Shown piece by piece: positions 51,743 through 61,023 of a DNA stretch of 64,000 nucleotides. How positions within the stretch are numbered: the stretch's first letter is position 1; every line of letters begins with the position of its first letter. The translations under genes and the position numbers were made by a program. The notes under the pieces are model-generated. The model was not told the origin of the DNA, did no database searches, and was given only the letters and a program-made list of their open reading frames with translations. The stretch lies in the NCBI RefSeq assembly GCF_013376045.1, contig NZ_JABMJG010000011.1, positions 62,001-126,000 on the forward strand, read 5' to 3'. The DNA is from Variovorax sp. SG517 (GTDB lineage Bacteria > Pseudomonadota > Gammaproteobacteria > Burkholderiales > Burkholderiaceae_C).

Positions 51743-53317
51743 ATGCCCCACGTCGGTCCTGTCCAGCGCCTGCCCATGCTGTCGAAGCGCAGCCTGCTGG
51801 GCGCCTCCCTGCTCGCGATGCTGTGCGCCGCGCTGCCCCACCAGGGCGCCCACGCGCAGGGCCCGCGCAACTTCGCCACGCTGGCGATGGTGGCGGAGCC
51901 GCAGACGCTCGACCCGATGGCCTCCACCGCCGACCTGGTCGGAACCATCATGCAGCACGTGTACGAGACGCTCTACACCTTCGACGCCAAGTGGAACGTG
52001 GTGCCGATGCTGGCCGAGGGCATGCCGAAGATCTCGGCCGACGGCAAGAGCTACGCCATCACCCTGCGCAAGGGCGTGATGCTGCACAGCGGGCGCGAGC
52101 TCACGGCCGACGACGTGGTGGCCAGCCTGCAGCGCTGGATGGACCAGTCGCCGCGCGGCAAGGCCGTGGGCAAGGCAATCGACAGCCTCAAGGCCAAGGG
52201 CCCGCTGGCGGTCGAGATCGTGCTGAAGGAACCCTACGCGCCGCTGCTCTCGCAACTCGCGCTGCCTAGCGGCATGGCCGCCATCATGGCCAAGGACTCG
52301 ATCGCCTCGCCGCTGAAGGACTTCGTCGGAACCGGCCCCTACAAGTTCAAGGAGCGCCGCCCCGACCAGTTCGTGCTGCTCACCCGCTTCGACAAGTACA
52401 GCGCGCGCAAGGAGGCCGCCAGCGGCTACGGCGGCAAGCGCGAAGCGGCCATCGAGGAACTGCGCTTCGTGCCCGTGCCCAACGCCAGCACCCGCGTCGA
52501 GGGCGCGCTGGCCGGCCAGTACGACTTTGCCGACCTGCTGCCGGTGGAAGCGCTGCCGCGCCTGGAGAAATCGGGCGGCAAGACGGTGCCGATCATGACG
52601 CCCTCGTTCGGCTTCCCGTACCTCGTGCTCAACACCAAGGAAGGCGTGGCCGCCAGCCAGCCGGTGCGCCAGGCGATCCAGACCGCGCTGGGCGAGGGCG
52701 AGATGCTCGCCGCCGGCTTCGGCGACACGCGCTTCTTCGTGGCCGAGCCCAACCACTTCCCGAAGGGCTCGCCGTTCTACTCGACCGCAGGCGCCGACCA
52801 GTACAACCAGCGCAACGCCGCCAAGGCCAAGGAAGCCGCCGCCAAGGCCGGCTACAAGGGCGAGCCGATCCGCGTGCTCACCAGCCGCCAGTACGACTTC
52901 CACTACAACATGGCGCTGCTGATGGCCGAGCAGCTCAAGCGCGCCGGCTTCAAGGTCGACCTCAACGTGGTCGACTGGGCCACGCTGGTGCAGCGCCGCA
53001 ACGACGCCAAGCTGTGGGACATCTACGTCACCCACTCGGGCCAGTTCCCCGAGCCCATGCTCTCGCCGCCGCAGCTCGGCGACGGCGCGCCCGGCTGGTG
53101 GGAAACGCCTGCCAAGAAGTCGGCGCTGCGGGCCTTCAACGTCGAGAGCGACCCCGCCAAGCGCGGCGCGCTGTGGGGCAAGGTGCAGCAGGTGGTGTAT
53201 GACGAGGTGCCATACATCAACGTCGGCAAGTTCAACGGCCTCTCGGCCAAGAGCCCGGCGCTGGACAACTACCAGCCCGCGACCTGGCCGTTCTTCTGGA
53301 ACGCGAAGATCAAGTAA
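51743..53317 (+). CDS. Peptide-type ABC transporter substrate-binding protein (family 5)
   Basis: This 524-residue periplasmic protein has a signal peptide (LLGASLLAMLCAALPHQGAHAQ). Its mature part shows family 5 (DppA/OppA) features: EPQTLDPMASTADLVGTIMQHVYETLYTFD, AITLRKGVMLHSGRELTADDVVASL, FVGTGPYKFKE and YPVEALPRL-like segments. The start is set at ATG 51743, 6 bases after AAGGAG; ATG 51728 and 51776 are alternatives. It is the first gene of an operon with matching permeases and ATPases. The ligand is probably a peptide or N-acyl amino acid. Confidence 0.93.
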   Translation: MPHVGPVQRLPMLSKRSLLGASLLAMLCAALPHQGAHAQGPRNFATLAMVAEPQTLDPMASTADLVGTIMQHVYETLYTFDAKWNVVPMLAEGMPKISADGKSYAITLRKGVMLHSGRELTADDVVASLQRWMDQSPRGKAVGKAIDSLKAKGPLAVEIVLKEPYAPLLSQLALPSGMAAIMAKDSIASPLKDFVGTGPYKFKERRPDQFVLLTRFDKYSARKEAASGYGGKREAAIEELRFVPVPNASTRVEGALAGQYDFADLLPVEALPRLEKSGGKTVPIMTPSFGFPYLVLNTKEGVAASQPVRQAIQTALGEGEMLAAGFGDTRFFVAEPNHFPKGSPFYSTAGADQYNQRNAAKAKEAAAKAGYKGEPIRVLTSRQYDFHYNMALLMAEQLKRAGFKVDLNVVDWATLVQRRNDAKLWDIYVTHSGQFPEPMLSPPQLGDGAPGWWETPAKKSALRAFNVESDPAKRGALWGKVQQVVYDEVPYINVGKFNGLSAKSPALDNYQPATWPFFWNAKIK

Positions 53318-53337
53318 GAAGGCGGAGACACACAGCC

Positions 53338-54606
53338 ATGCCGTCGCGTCGCCAACTCCTGCAAGCCAGCGCATTGGCCTCCGGCCTCGGGGCTCTGGGC
53401 CTCGAACCTTCCCTTGCCTTCGCCGCCCGGGCTGCCGCCAAGGGCCCGGTCTACGCCTACGTCGGCACCTACAGCGACGGCGGCAAGCCGTGGCGCGGCG
53501 GCCGCGGGCAGGGTGTGCACCAGTTCGTGCTCGACAGCGCCACCGGTGCGCTCAAGCCGATTCCGGGCGCACCGGCGGCGGTGGCGAGCACGGGCGAGGG
53601 CGCGAAGCTGCGCAACCCCGCCTCGCTCGCACGCCACCCGAAGCTGCCGATGCTCTATGCGGCCAACGAGTTCGAGGCCGGCTCGGTCTCGGCCTTCCGT
53701 ATCGGCGCCGACGGCGCGCTGTCGTTCGTGTCCGAAACGCCCTGCGGCGGCAAGGACCCGGCCTACATCAGCGTGCACCCCGACGGCCGCTTTCTCTTCA
53801 CCGCCAACTACGCGAGCGGCGACGTCAGCGTGCTTGCGCTGCGCGCCGACGGCACGCCCGACCCGGGCGTCGCAGCCGTCGTCTACAAGGACGTGGACGC
53901 CTGCGGCGCCGGCACGCCCTGCAAACCCGGCGCCGACGTGGTGCCTCAGGCGGCGCGCTCGCACGAAGGCTTCGCCACCAGCGACCACGACGGCCCGCAC
54001 GCGCACATGGTGCATGCCGACCCGAAGGGCAACTTCGTGCTGGTGGCCGACCTGGGGCTCGACCGCGTCATCTCCTACCGCTTCGACCGCATCAGCGGTG
54101 TGCTGAGCCAGCCCAACACCGTTGCCGTGTCCGAAAGCTCCGGCGCGCGCCACTTCGTGTTCCACCCGAACGGCAAGTGGTTCTACCTGGTGAACGAGGA
54201 GGCCTCGACCATCGCCTTCATGCGCTACGACGACACCACCGGCGTGCTCACGCTGGTGAGCGAGACCTCGGCGCTGCCCAAGGGCTTCAAGGGCACCAGC
54301 TACGCATCGGGCATCCGCATGCTGCCCGACGGCCAGCACTTCGTGTCGCTCAACCGGCTGCACGACTCGATCTCGATCTTCAAGGTCGACCCTCGCACCG
54401 GCGCGCCCACGCTGGTGCGCGAGGAATGGTCACGCGGCAACTACCCGCGCAGCTGCACGCTCGACCCGAGCGGCAGGTTCCTCTACGTGTGCCACAACAA
54501 GCAGGGCGACAACGTGACCGTCTTCCGCGTCAAGGGTGGCGACATCCAGTTCACCGGCCAGTACGTCGCGGTCGGTTCCGCCGCCGCCCTCGAGTTCTCC
54601 GCGTGA
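53338..54606 (+). CDS. Tat-exported beta-propeller lactonase (YbhE/PGL-like)
   Basis: This 422-residue seven-bladed beta-propeller belongs to the 6-phosphogluconolactonase (YbhE) family. Repeated blades are seen as HPDGRFLFTANYASGDVSVL, HADPKGNFVLVADLGLDRVISY, HPNGKWFYLVNEEASTIAF and LDPSGRFLYVCHNKQGDNVTVF. Unusually it begins with a twin-arginine signal (SRRQLLQASALASGLG), so it should act in the periplasm. It lies between the binding protein and the first permease and overlaps the latter (TGATG), so it belongs to the uptake pathway. Its substrate is unknown; a lactone or a related ring opened before import is a guess. Confidence 0.88.
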   Translation: MPSRRQLLQASALASGLGALGLEPSLAFAARAAAKGPVYAYVGTYSDGGKPWRGGRGQGVHQFVLDSATGALKPIPGAPAAVASTGEGAKLRNPASLARHPKLPMLYAANEFEAGSVSAFRIGADGALSFVSETPCGGKDPAYISVHPDGRFLFTANYASGDVSVLALRADGTPDPGVAAVVYKDVDACGAGTPCKPGADVVPQAARSHEGFATSDHDGPHAHMVHADPKGNFVLVADLGLDRVISYRFDRISGVLSQPNTVAVSESSGARHFVFHPNGKWFYLVNEEASTIAFMRYDDTTGVLTLVSETSALPKGFKGTSYASGIRMLPDGQHFVSLNRLHDSISIFKVDPRTGAPTLVREEWSRGNYPRSCTLDPSGRFLYVCHNKQGDNVTVFRVKGGDIQFTGQYVAVGSAAALEFSA

Positions 54607-55559
54607 TGAAGAAATCGCTGTTCCGCTACATCGCCTCCCGCGCCGCGGGCATGCTGGTCGTGCTCGCCATCGTGGCGGTGCTGGTCTTCGTGCTCACGCG
54701 CGCTGCATCGGGCGATCCGGTCTCGGTGCTGCTGGGCGACCAGGCCACCGCGGCCGACATCGCCCGCGTGCAGAAGGAGTACGGCCTCGACAAGCCGCTG
54801 CCCGTGCAGTTCGGCTACTGGCTGCGCGAGGTGCTGCAGGGCAACCTCGGCCAGTCGATCTTCCTGCAGCGCCCGGTGACGCAGGCGCTGTGGGAGCGCT
54901 CCGAACCCACCACGCTGCTCGCGCTGATGGCGGTGGCCATCGCGGCGCTGATCGGCGTGCCGTGCGGCATCGTCTCTGCCGTGTTCCGGGGGCGCGTGGT
55001 CGACCAGCTCTTCACCGGCATCGCGATGCTGGGCGCGAGCATCCCGAGCTTCTGGCTGGGCATCGTGCTGATCCAGATCTTCGCCGTCTCTTTCGGCTGG
55101 TTCCCGGTGTCGGGGTATGGCGCGCCCGATGCGCCGTTCGCGGAACGTTTGCATTCGCTGGTGCTGCCGGCCACCGTGCTGGGCCTGCTGAACTCCGCGC
55201 TCATCATTCGCTTCACGCGTGCCTCGATGCTCGACGTGCTCGGTGAAGACTATGTGCGCACCGCGCGCTCCAAGGGCCTGAGCGAAAGCACCGTGGTGCT
55301 CAAGCACGCGCTGCGCAATGCGCTGGTGCCCATCGTCACGGTGATCGGCCTCACGGTGGCGCTGATGATCGGCGGTGCCGTCATTACCGAGACCGTCTTC
55401 GGCCTGCCGGGCGTGGGCAACCTGGTGGTCAGCGCGGTGCTGCGCCGCGACTACCCCGTGATCCAGGGCGCGCTGCTGGTGATCGCGGCGATCTACGTGC
55501 TCATCAATTTCTCCATCGACCTGCTGTACGCGGTGGTCGACCCGCGCGTGAAGGTCTGA
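54606..55559 (+). CDS. Peptide ABC transporter permease (DppB-like)
   Basis: This 317-residue inner-membrane permease has about six helices. The N-terminus is MKKSLFRYIASRAAGMLVVLAIVAVLVFVLTRAASGDPV. The permease loop is DYVRTARSKGLSESTVVLKHALRNALVPIVT, the EAA-type contact with the ATPase. It ends with LLYAVVDPRVKV. The start ATG 54606 overlaps the lactonase stop (TGATG). It pairs with the DppC-like permease downstream. Confidence 0.94.
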   Translation: MKKSLFRYIASRAAGMLVVLAIVAVLVFVLTRAASGDPVSVLLGDQATAADIARVQKEYGLDKPLPVQFGYWLREVLQGNLGQSIFLQRPVTQALWERSEPTTLLALMAVAIAALIGVPCGIVSAVFRGRVVDQLFTGIAMLGASIPSFWLGIVLIQIFAVSFGWFPVSGYGAPDAPFAERLHSLVLPATVLGLLNSALIIRFTRASMLDVLGEDYVRTARSKGLSESTVVLKHALRNALVPIVTVIGLTVALMIGGAVITETVFGLPGVGNLVVSAVLRRDYPVIQGALLVIAAIYVLINFSIDLLYAVVDPRVKV

Positions 55560-55564
55560 GAAAA

Positions 55565-56404
55565 ATGCAGATGCCCCGAATGCTCCGCCAGCTGATGCAC
55601 AGACGCATCGTGATGGTGTCCGCGCTGGTGCTGCTGGTGATCGCGGTGCTCGCGATCGGCGCGCCGCTGTTCGCTTCCATCGACCCCAACGACACGGCCG
55701 TGCTCGAACGCCTGAAGGCGCCGAGCGCCGAGCACCTGCTCGGCACCGACGAGCTCGGCCGCGACCTGTATTCGCGCATCGTCCACGGCGCGCGCTACTC
55801 GCTGGCCATCGCCGCGCTCACCGCACTGGGCGCCGTGATCGCGGGCACGGTGCTGGGCCTGATGGCCGGTTTCTTCCGCCGGCTCGACGCGCCGCTGATG
55901 CGCGTGGTCGACGCGATGATGTCCTTCCCCGACATCCTGCTGGCGATCGCGCTGGTGGCGATCCTCGGGCCATCGCTCGTGAACACCGTGCTGGCGCTGG
56001 TGCTGGTCTACACGCCGCGCGTGGCGCGGGTGGTGCGGGCCTCGACGCTGGTGGTGCGCGAGCTGCTCTTCGTGGAAGCCGTGCGCGCGCTGGGTGTGCG
56101 CACCTCGCGCATCCTGTGGCGGCACATCCTGCCGAACCTGATGTCGCCGATCCTGGTGCAGGTGTCGTTCATCTTCGCGTACGCGATCCTGGCCGAGGCG
56201 GGGCTGTCGTTCCTCGGCGTGGGCGTGCCGCCCGAGATCCCGACCTGGGGCACCATGGTCGCGGGCAGCCAGCAGTACGCGCACCAGGCCTTCTGGGTGG
56301 TGCTGTTCCCGGGGCTCGCGATCATCTTCACCGCGCTGTCGCTGCAGCTGCTGGGCGACGGCGTGCGCGACCTGCTCGACCCGAAGCTCAAGAAGACGTC
56401 ATGA
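55565..56404 (+). CDS. Peptide ABC transporter permease (DppC-like)
   Basis: This 279-residue permease has one N-terminal helix followed by five. Family pieces are HLLGTDELGRDLYSRIVHGARYSL, MRVVDAMMSFPDILLAIAL, VEAVRALGVRTSRILWRHILPNLMSPILV (EAA loop), and AEAGLSFLGVGVPPEIPTWGTMV. It begins 5 bases after the DppB-like gene. A structured 223-base gap follows before the ATPase genes. Confidence 0.94.
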   Translation: MQMPRMLRQLMHRRIVMVSALVLLVIAVLAIGAPLFASIDPNDTAVLERLKAPSAEHLLGTDELGRDLYSRIVHGARYSLAIAALTALGAVIAGTVLGLMAGFFRRLDAPLMRVVDAMMSFPDILLAIALVAILGPSLVNTVLALVLVYTPRVARVVRASTLVVRELLFVEAVRALGVRTSRILWRHILPNLMSPILVQVSFIFAYAILAEAGLSFLGVGVPPEIPTWGTMVAGSQQYAHQAFWVVLFPGLAIIFTALSLQLLGDGVRDLLDPKLKKTS

Positions 56405-56627
56405 CTGGTTCTGTCGTTGTTTCGGGCGTGCGTGGGGCGTGCGGCGCTCACGCCGACGGGGTGCCTTGCTCCGCGAATGTCCCCCGGCCTGCGGCCTCCT
56501 CCTTTATTTCGCTGCGCAAGGCACCCCGCCGTCGTGATCGTTCAGAGCACCGGTTGATCAGCCGGCACGAGAGCTGTGCACGCACCCCGAACAAGCCAGC
56601 CAACAGCAACCAAAGGAGGCCAGGAAA
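56405..56627. repeat. Structured intergenic element between dppC-like and dppD-like genes
   Basis: This 223-base non-coding stretch lies inside the operon. Inverted arms GACGGGGTGCCTTGC (56455-56469) and GCAAGGCACCCCGCCGTC (56516-56533) enclose 46 bases that hold a smaller palindrome GGCCTGCGGCC. A further dyad CCGGTTGATCAGCCGG follows at about 56550-56565. It looks like a dispersed intergenic repeat, but copy number cannot be judged from one window. AAAGGAGG at 56612-56619 is the ribosome site of the next gene. Confidence 0.6.
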
Positions 56628-57662
<1,035 letters not shown>

Positions 57663-57682
57663 CGAGCGCGCTGTTCCTGTCT

Positions 57683-57785
57683 TGCTCCCTCTCCCGCTTG
57701 CGGGAGAGGGCTGGGGTGAGGGTGGCCCCCGTGGCCCTCGCACGCACCCTCATCCCCCGCCTTCTCCCGCAAGCGGGAGAAGGGG
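57683..57785. repeat. REP-like inverted pair inside the operon
   Basis: Two facing palindromic units: CCCTCTCCCGC-TT-GCGGGAGAGGG (57687-57710) with tail GGGGTGAGGGT, and, inverted, ACCCTCATCCCCC leading to CTTCTCCCGC-AA-GCGGGAGAAG (57761-57782). The arrangement is that of a BIME-type REP doublet as known in gamma- and betaproteobacteria. It fills nearly all of the 142-base gap between the two ATPase genes and may stabilise or attenuate the mRNA. Confidence 0.8.
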
Positions 57786-57804
57786 CCAATACCGAATACC
57801 CACG

Positions 57805-58785
57805 ATGACCACCGCTCCTCCCCTCATCGAAGTCCGCGCCCTCAAGAAATACTTCGGCAGCAGCGACCGTCCGGTGCGCGCGGTGGACGACGTGTCCTTC
57901 GCGATCCAGCCCGGCGAGACGCTGGGCCTGGTTGGCGAATCGGGCTCGGGCAAGAGCACCATCGGCCGCACGGTGCTGCGCCTGCTGGAGCGCAGTGGCG
58001 GCCAGGTGCTGTACCGCGGCGACGACATCGGCGAGCTCTCTGCCGAGCGCATGCGCAGGCTGCGCAGCAAGCTGCAGATCATCTTTCAGGACCCGTACGC
58101 CAGCCTGAATCCGAAGATGCGCATCGGCGCGATCCTCGGCGAGGCGCTGTCCACGCACGGCCTGCACAAGGGCGCGGCCGCGCGCGAGAAGCGCATTGCC
58201 GAGCTGCTCGAAACCGTGGGCCTGCGCGCAGAACACGCCAACCGCTTCCCGCACGAGTTCTCGGGCGGGCAGCGGCAGCGCATCGGCGTGGCGCGCGCGC
58301 TGGCCGTCGAGCCCGAGTTCATCGTGGCCGACGAGCCGTTGTCGGCGCTGGACGTGTCCATTCAATCGCAGGTCATCAACCTGCTGGCCGACCTGCGCGA
58401 GCGGCTGGGCCTGACGATGCTCTTCATCTCGCACGACCTCGACGTGGTCGAGTACCTGTGCGACCGCGTGGTGGTGCTATACCTCGGCAAGGTGATGGAA
58501 GTCGCCACCACCGAGGAGCTGTTCGCGCGCCCCTCGCATCCCTACACCCGTGCGCTGCTGGCCGCGAGCCCGAAGCCCGATCCGGAGATGGCGACCGAGC
58601 GCATCGCGCTGAAGGGCGACATTCCCAGCCCCATCTCGCCGCCTTCGGGCTGCGTGTTCCGCACGCGCTGCCCGCATGCCATCGAAGCCTGTGCGCAGAC
58701 GGTGCCACCGCTCGAAGAGATTTCGGCGGGACACTACAGCGCCTGCATCAGAACCAGAGAACTCTCATCCAACATCGCTGCATGA
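57805..58785 (+). CDS. Peptide ABC transporter ATP-binding protein (DppF-like)
   Basis: This 326-residue ATPase has LKKYFGSSDRPVRAVDDVSF, Walker A GESGSGKST, Q-loop IFQDPYASLNPKMRIG, signature FSGGQRQRIGVARAL, Walker B FIVADEPLSALD, and the C-terminal extension PSPISPPSGCVFRTRCPHAIEAC. The start ATG 57805 lacks a ribosome site. The stop overlaps the next start (ATGA). Confidence 0.95.
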   Translation: MTTAPPLIEVRALKKYFGSSDRPVRAVDDVSFAIQPGETLGLVGESGSGKSTIGRTVLRLLERSGGQVLYRGDDIGELSAERMRRLRSKLQIIFQDPYASLNPKMRIGAILGEALSTHGLHKGAAAREKRIAELLETVGLRAEHANRFPHEFSGGQRQRIGVARALAVEPEFIVADEPLSALDVSIQSQVINLLADLRERLGLTMLFISHDLDVVEYLCDRVVVLYLGKVMEVATTEELFARPSHPYTRALLAASPKPDPEMATERIALKGDIPSPISPPSGCVFRTRCPHAIEACAQTVPPLEEISAGHYSACIRTRELSSNIAA

Positions 58786-60086
58786 CTTCCATGACCGCCG
58801 CCACCGACTTCACCGACCCGCTGCTGGGCAGCAATTTCAAGGGCTACCCGCGCACCGCCGCGCCGCGCCGGCGCAGCGAGATCGGCACCGCCGGCTGGAA
58901 CGTGCTGGCCGGCGACCTGCCGCTGCCGCTGGCCGTGCTCAAGCGCGAGGCGCTGGAGCACAACCTGGCGTGGATGCAGTCGCGTGTGCGCGAGTGGGGC
59001 ATCGACCTCGCGCCGCACGGCAAGACCACCATGTCGCCGCAGCTCTTCCAGCGCCAGCTCGACGCCGGCGCCTGGGGCCTGACCTTCGCCACCGTCACGC
59101 AACTGGCCGTGGGCGTGGCGGCCGGCGCGCGCCGCACGCTCATTGCCAACCAGGTGGTGAGCGACGAGGACCTGGCCGGCATCCAGCTGCTGCTGAGCGA
59201 GCATGCCGACCTGCGCATCGTGTTCCTGGTCGATTCGCTGGCGCAGCTGGCGCTGATCGAAGACTGGTCGAAGCGCCACCCGTCGAGCGTGCCCTTCGAG
59301 GTGATGATCGAAATCGGCGTGGACGGTGCGCGCACCGGCTGCCGCACGCACGAGGAAGCCGTGGCGCTGGCCACGCGGCTGCGCGCGAGCGAGGCCGTGC
59401 GGCTCGTGGGTATCGAGTGCTACGAAGGGCAGGGCGCCACCGGCCAGAGCGAGCCCGACGCCGCCTACGCCAAGGCGCTGATGGACCGCGTGGAAGCCGT
59501 GGCCCGCCACTGCGACGAGAACAGACTCTTCGAGACCGACGAGGTGCTGGTCTCGGCCGGCGGATCGGCCATCTTCGACCTCGTGGCCGGGCGCCTGAAG
59601 CCCGCGCTGGGCGCGCCGGTGCGCGGCCTGCTGCGCTCGGGCTGCTACGTGACGCACGACCACGGCTTCTACAAGCGCATGGTGAGCGCGGTGGACGAGC
59701 GCCTGGGTTGCGACTGTGGCGAAAGCCTGGTGCCGGCGATGGAAGTCTGGGCCACCGTGCAGTCGCGTCCGGAGCCGGGCCTGGCGATCCTGGCGGTGGG
59801 CAAGCGCGACATCTCCTTCGACCTCTCGCTGCCCGTGCCGATCGCGCGCGCGGCGCGCGGAGAACTGCAGCCGCAGGGCGTGCCCGCCGGCTGGAAGATC
59901 ACCGCGCTGAACGACCAGCACGCCTACCTGCGCTGGGAAGCGAACGAGGAAGCCGAGGCGCCGAAGGTCGGCGACCGCGTGGGCCTGGGCATCTCGCACC
60001 CCTGCACCACCTTCGACAAGTGGCACTGGATGCCGGTCGTCGAGCAGGACTACCGCGTGAGCGACGCGGTGGCCATGCACTTCTGA
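58782..60086 (+). CDS. D-serine dehydratase-like PLP enzyme (amino acid deaminase)
   Basis: This 434-residue protein has an alanine-racemase-type PLP barrel plus a C-terminal metal-binding beta domain, as in eukaryotic-type D-serine dehydratase and D-threonine aldolase. Features are LAPHGKTTMSPQLFQRQLDAGAWGLTFAT (PLP Lys in HGKT), IEIGVDGARTGCR, GIECYEGQGA, SAGGSAIFD and, for the metal site, the C-terminal ISHPCTTFDKWHW (His and Cys). It would deaminate D-amino acids to keto acids through an enamine. It is coupled to the ABC ATPase gene upstream. Confidence 0.85.
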   Translation: MTSMTAATDFTDPLLGSNFKGYPRTAAPRRRSEIGTAGWNVLAGDLPLPLAVLKREALEHNLAWMQSRVREWGIDLAPHGKTTMSPQLFQRQLDAGAWGLTFATVTQLAVGVAAGARRTLIANQVVSDEDLAGIQLLLSEHADLRIVFLVDSLAQLALIEDWSKRHPSSVPFEVMIEIGVDGARTGCRTHEEAVALATRLRASEAVRLVGIECYEGQGATGQSEPDAAYAKALMDRVEAVARHCDENRLFETDEVLVSAGGSAIFDLVAGRLKPALGAPVRGLLRSGCYVTHDHGFYKRMVSAVDERLGCDCGESLVPAMEVWATVQSRPEPGLAILAVGKRDISFDLSLPVPIARAARGELQPQGVPAGWKITALNDQHAYLRWEANEEAEAPKVGDRVGLGISHPCTTFDKWHWMPVVEQDYRVSDAVAMHF

Positions 60087-60111
60087 CCGAGCGGCTCCTG
60101 AACGCATACCG

Positions 60112-61023
60112 ATGACCCCCTCACTGCTCCAGAAGATCGCGGACATCCGCAGCGACGCTCCGGCGACGCGGCGCGCGATTCTCGACCTGATCCTCGAAGA
60201 CCCCGACCGCGTGCTCGAAGAAAGCTTCGAGCAGCTGGCCGAGCGCTCGCGCAGCTCGGTGCCCACCATCATGCGCACCTGCCGCGACCTGGGCTTTGCC
60301 GGCCTGCGCGAATTCAAGCTCGCGCTCGCGCAGGAACTCGCGCTGGGCGGCTCGCCGCTGCATCGCCGCGTGAACATCGAGGACGCGGCCGACGAAGTGG
60401 TCGGCAAGATCGCGCGCAGCGCGGCGGCCTCGGTCTCGGGCGTGCGCGGCCAGCTCGACATGCAGGTGCTCGACGGCGCCGTGGCCGCCATCGCGGCTGC
60501 CCCGCACGTCGACCTGTACGGCGCGGGCGCCACCTCGTGGTTCATGGCCAACGACCTGCAGGCGCGGCTTTTCCGCCTGGGCCTCTCGGCCAACGCATGG
60601 GCCGACTACCACCTGCAGCAGGTGGCCGGCGCGGCGCAGCGCCCGGGCGGCGTGGTCATCGCCATCTCGCACGTGGGCGGCATGCCCTCGCTGCTCGACG
60701 CGGTGGACATCGCGCGCGGGCAGGGCGCCAAGGTGGTCGCGCTCACGCGGCCGGGCACGGCGCTCGCGGCCAAGGCCGACTTTCTTCTCGGGCTCTCGGT
60801 GCCCGACGACGCGGTGATGCACGTGGGCATCGACGCCTACCTGACGCACCTCACGGTGATCGAGATCCTCACCGTGCTGGTGGCCCAGCGCCGCGGCGAG
60901 CCGGCAGTGCAGCGCCTGCAGCGCGCGCGCGAGGCCTTCCAGCGCCACGGCATCGACGCCACCACGCATCCGCTGCAGAGCTGGGACGGCGGCGGCGTGA
61001 ACGACGGAGGGAGCGCATCGTGA
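60112..61023 (+). CDS. MurR/RpiR family transcriptional regulator
   Basis: This 303-residue regulator has an N-terminal RpiR helix-turn-helix (FEQLAERSRSSVPTIMRTCRDLGFAGLREFKLAL) and a C-terminal SIS domain (YGAGATSWFMANDLQARLFRLG, VVIAISHVGGMPSLLDAVDIARGQGAKVVALT). Most members sense phosphosugars, while in this context a pathway intermediate is likely. The stop overlaps the D-aminoacylase start (GTGA). Confidence 0.93.
   Translation: MTPSLLQKIADIRSDAPATRRAILDLILEDPDRVLEESFEQLAERSRSSVPTIMRTCRDLGFAGLREFKLALAQELALGGSPLHRRVNIEDAADEVVGKIARSAAASVSGVRGQLDMQVLDGAVAAIAAAPHVDLYGAGATSWFMANDLQARLFRLGLSANAWADYHLQQVAGAAQRPGGVVIAISHVGGMPSLLDAVDIARGQGAKVVALTRPGTALAAKADFLLGLSVPDDAVMHVGIDAYLTHLTVIEILTVLVAQRRGEPAVQRLQRAREAFQRHGIDATTHPLQSWDGGGVNDGGSAS

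Noticed and set aside
51143..51743. RidA-divergent operon as an antiphage or toxin-antitoxin locus
   Set aside because: All genes have clear metabolic or transport families; nothing toxic or immune-like is present.
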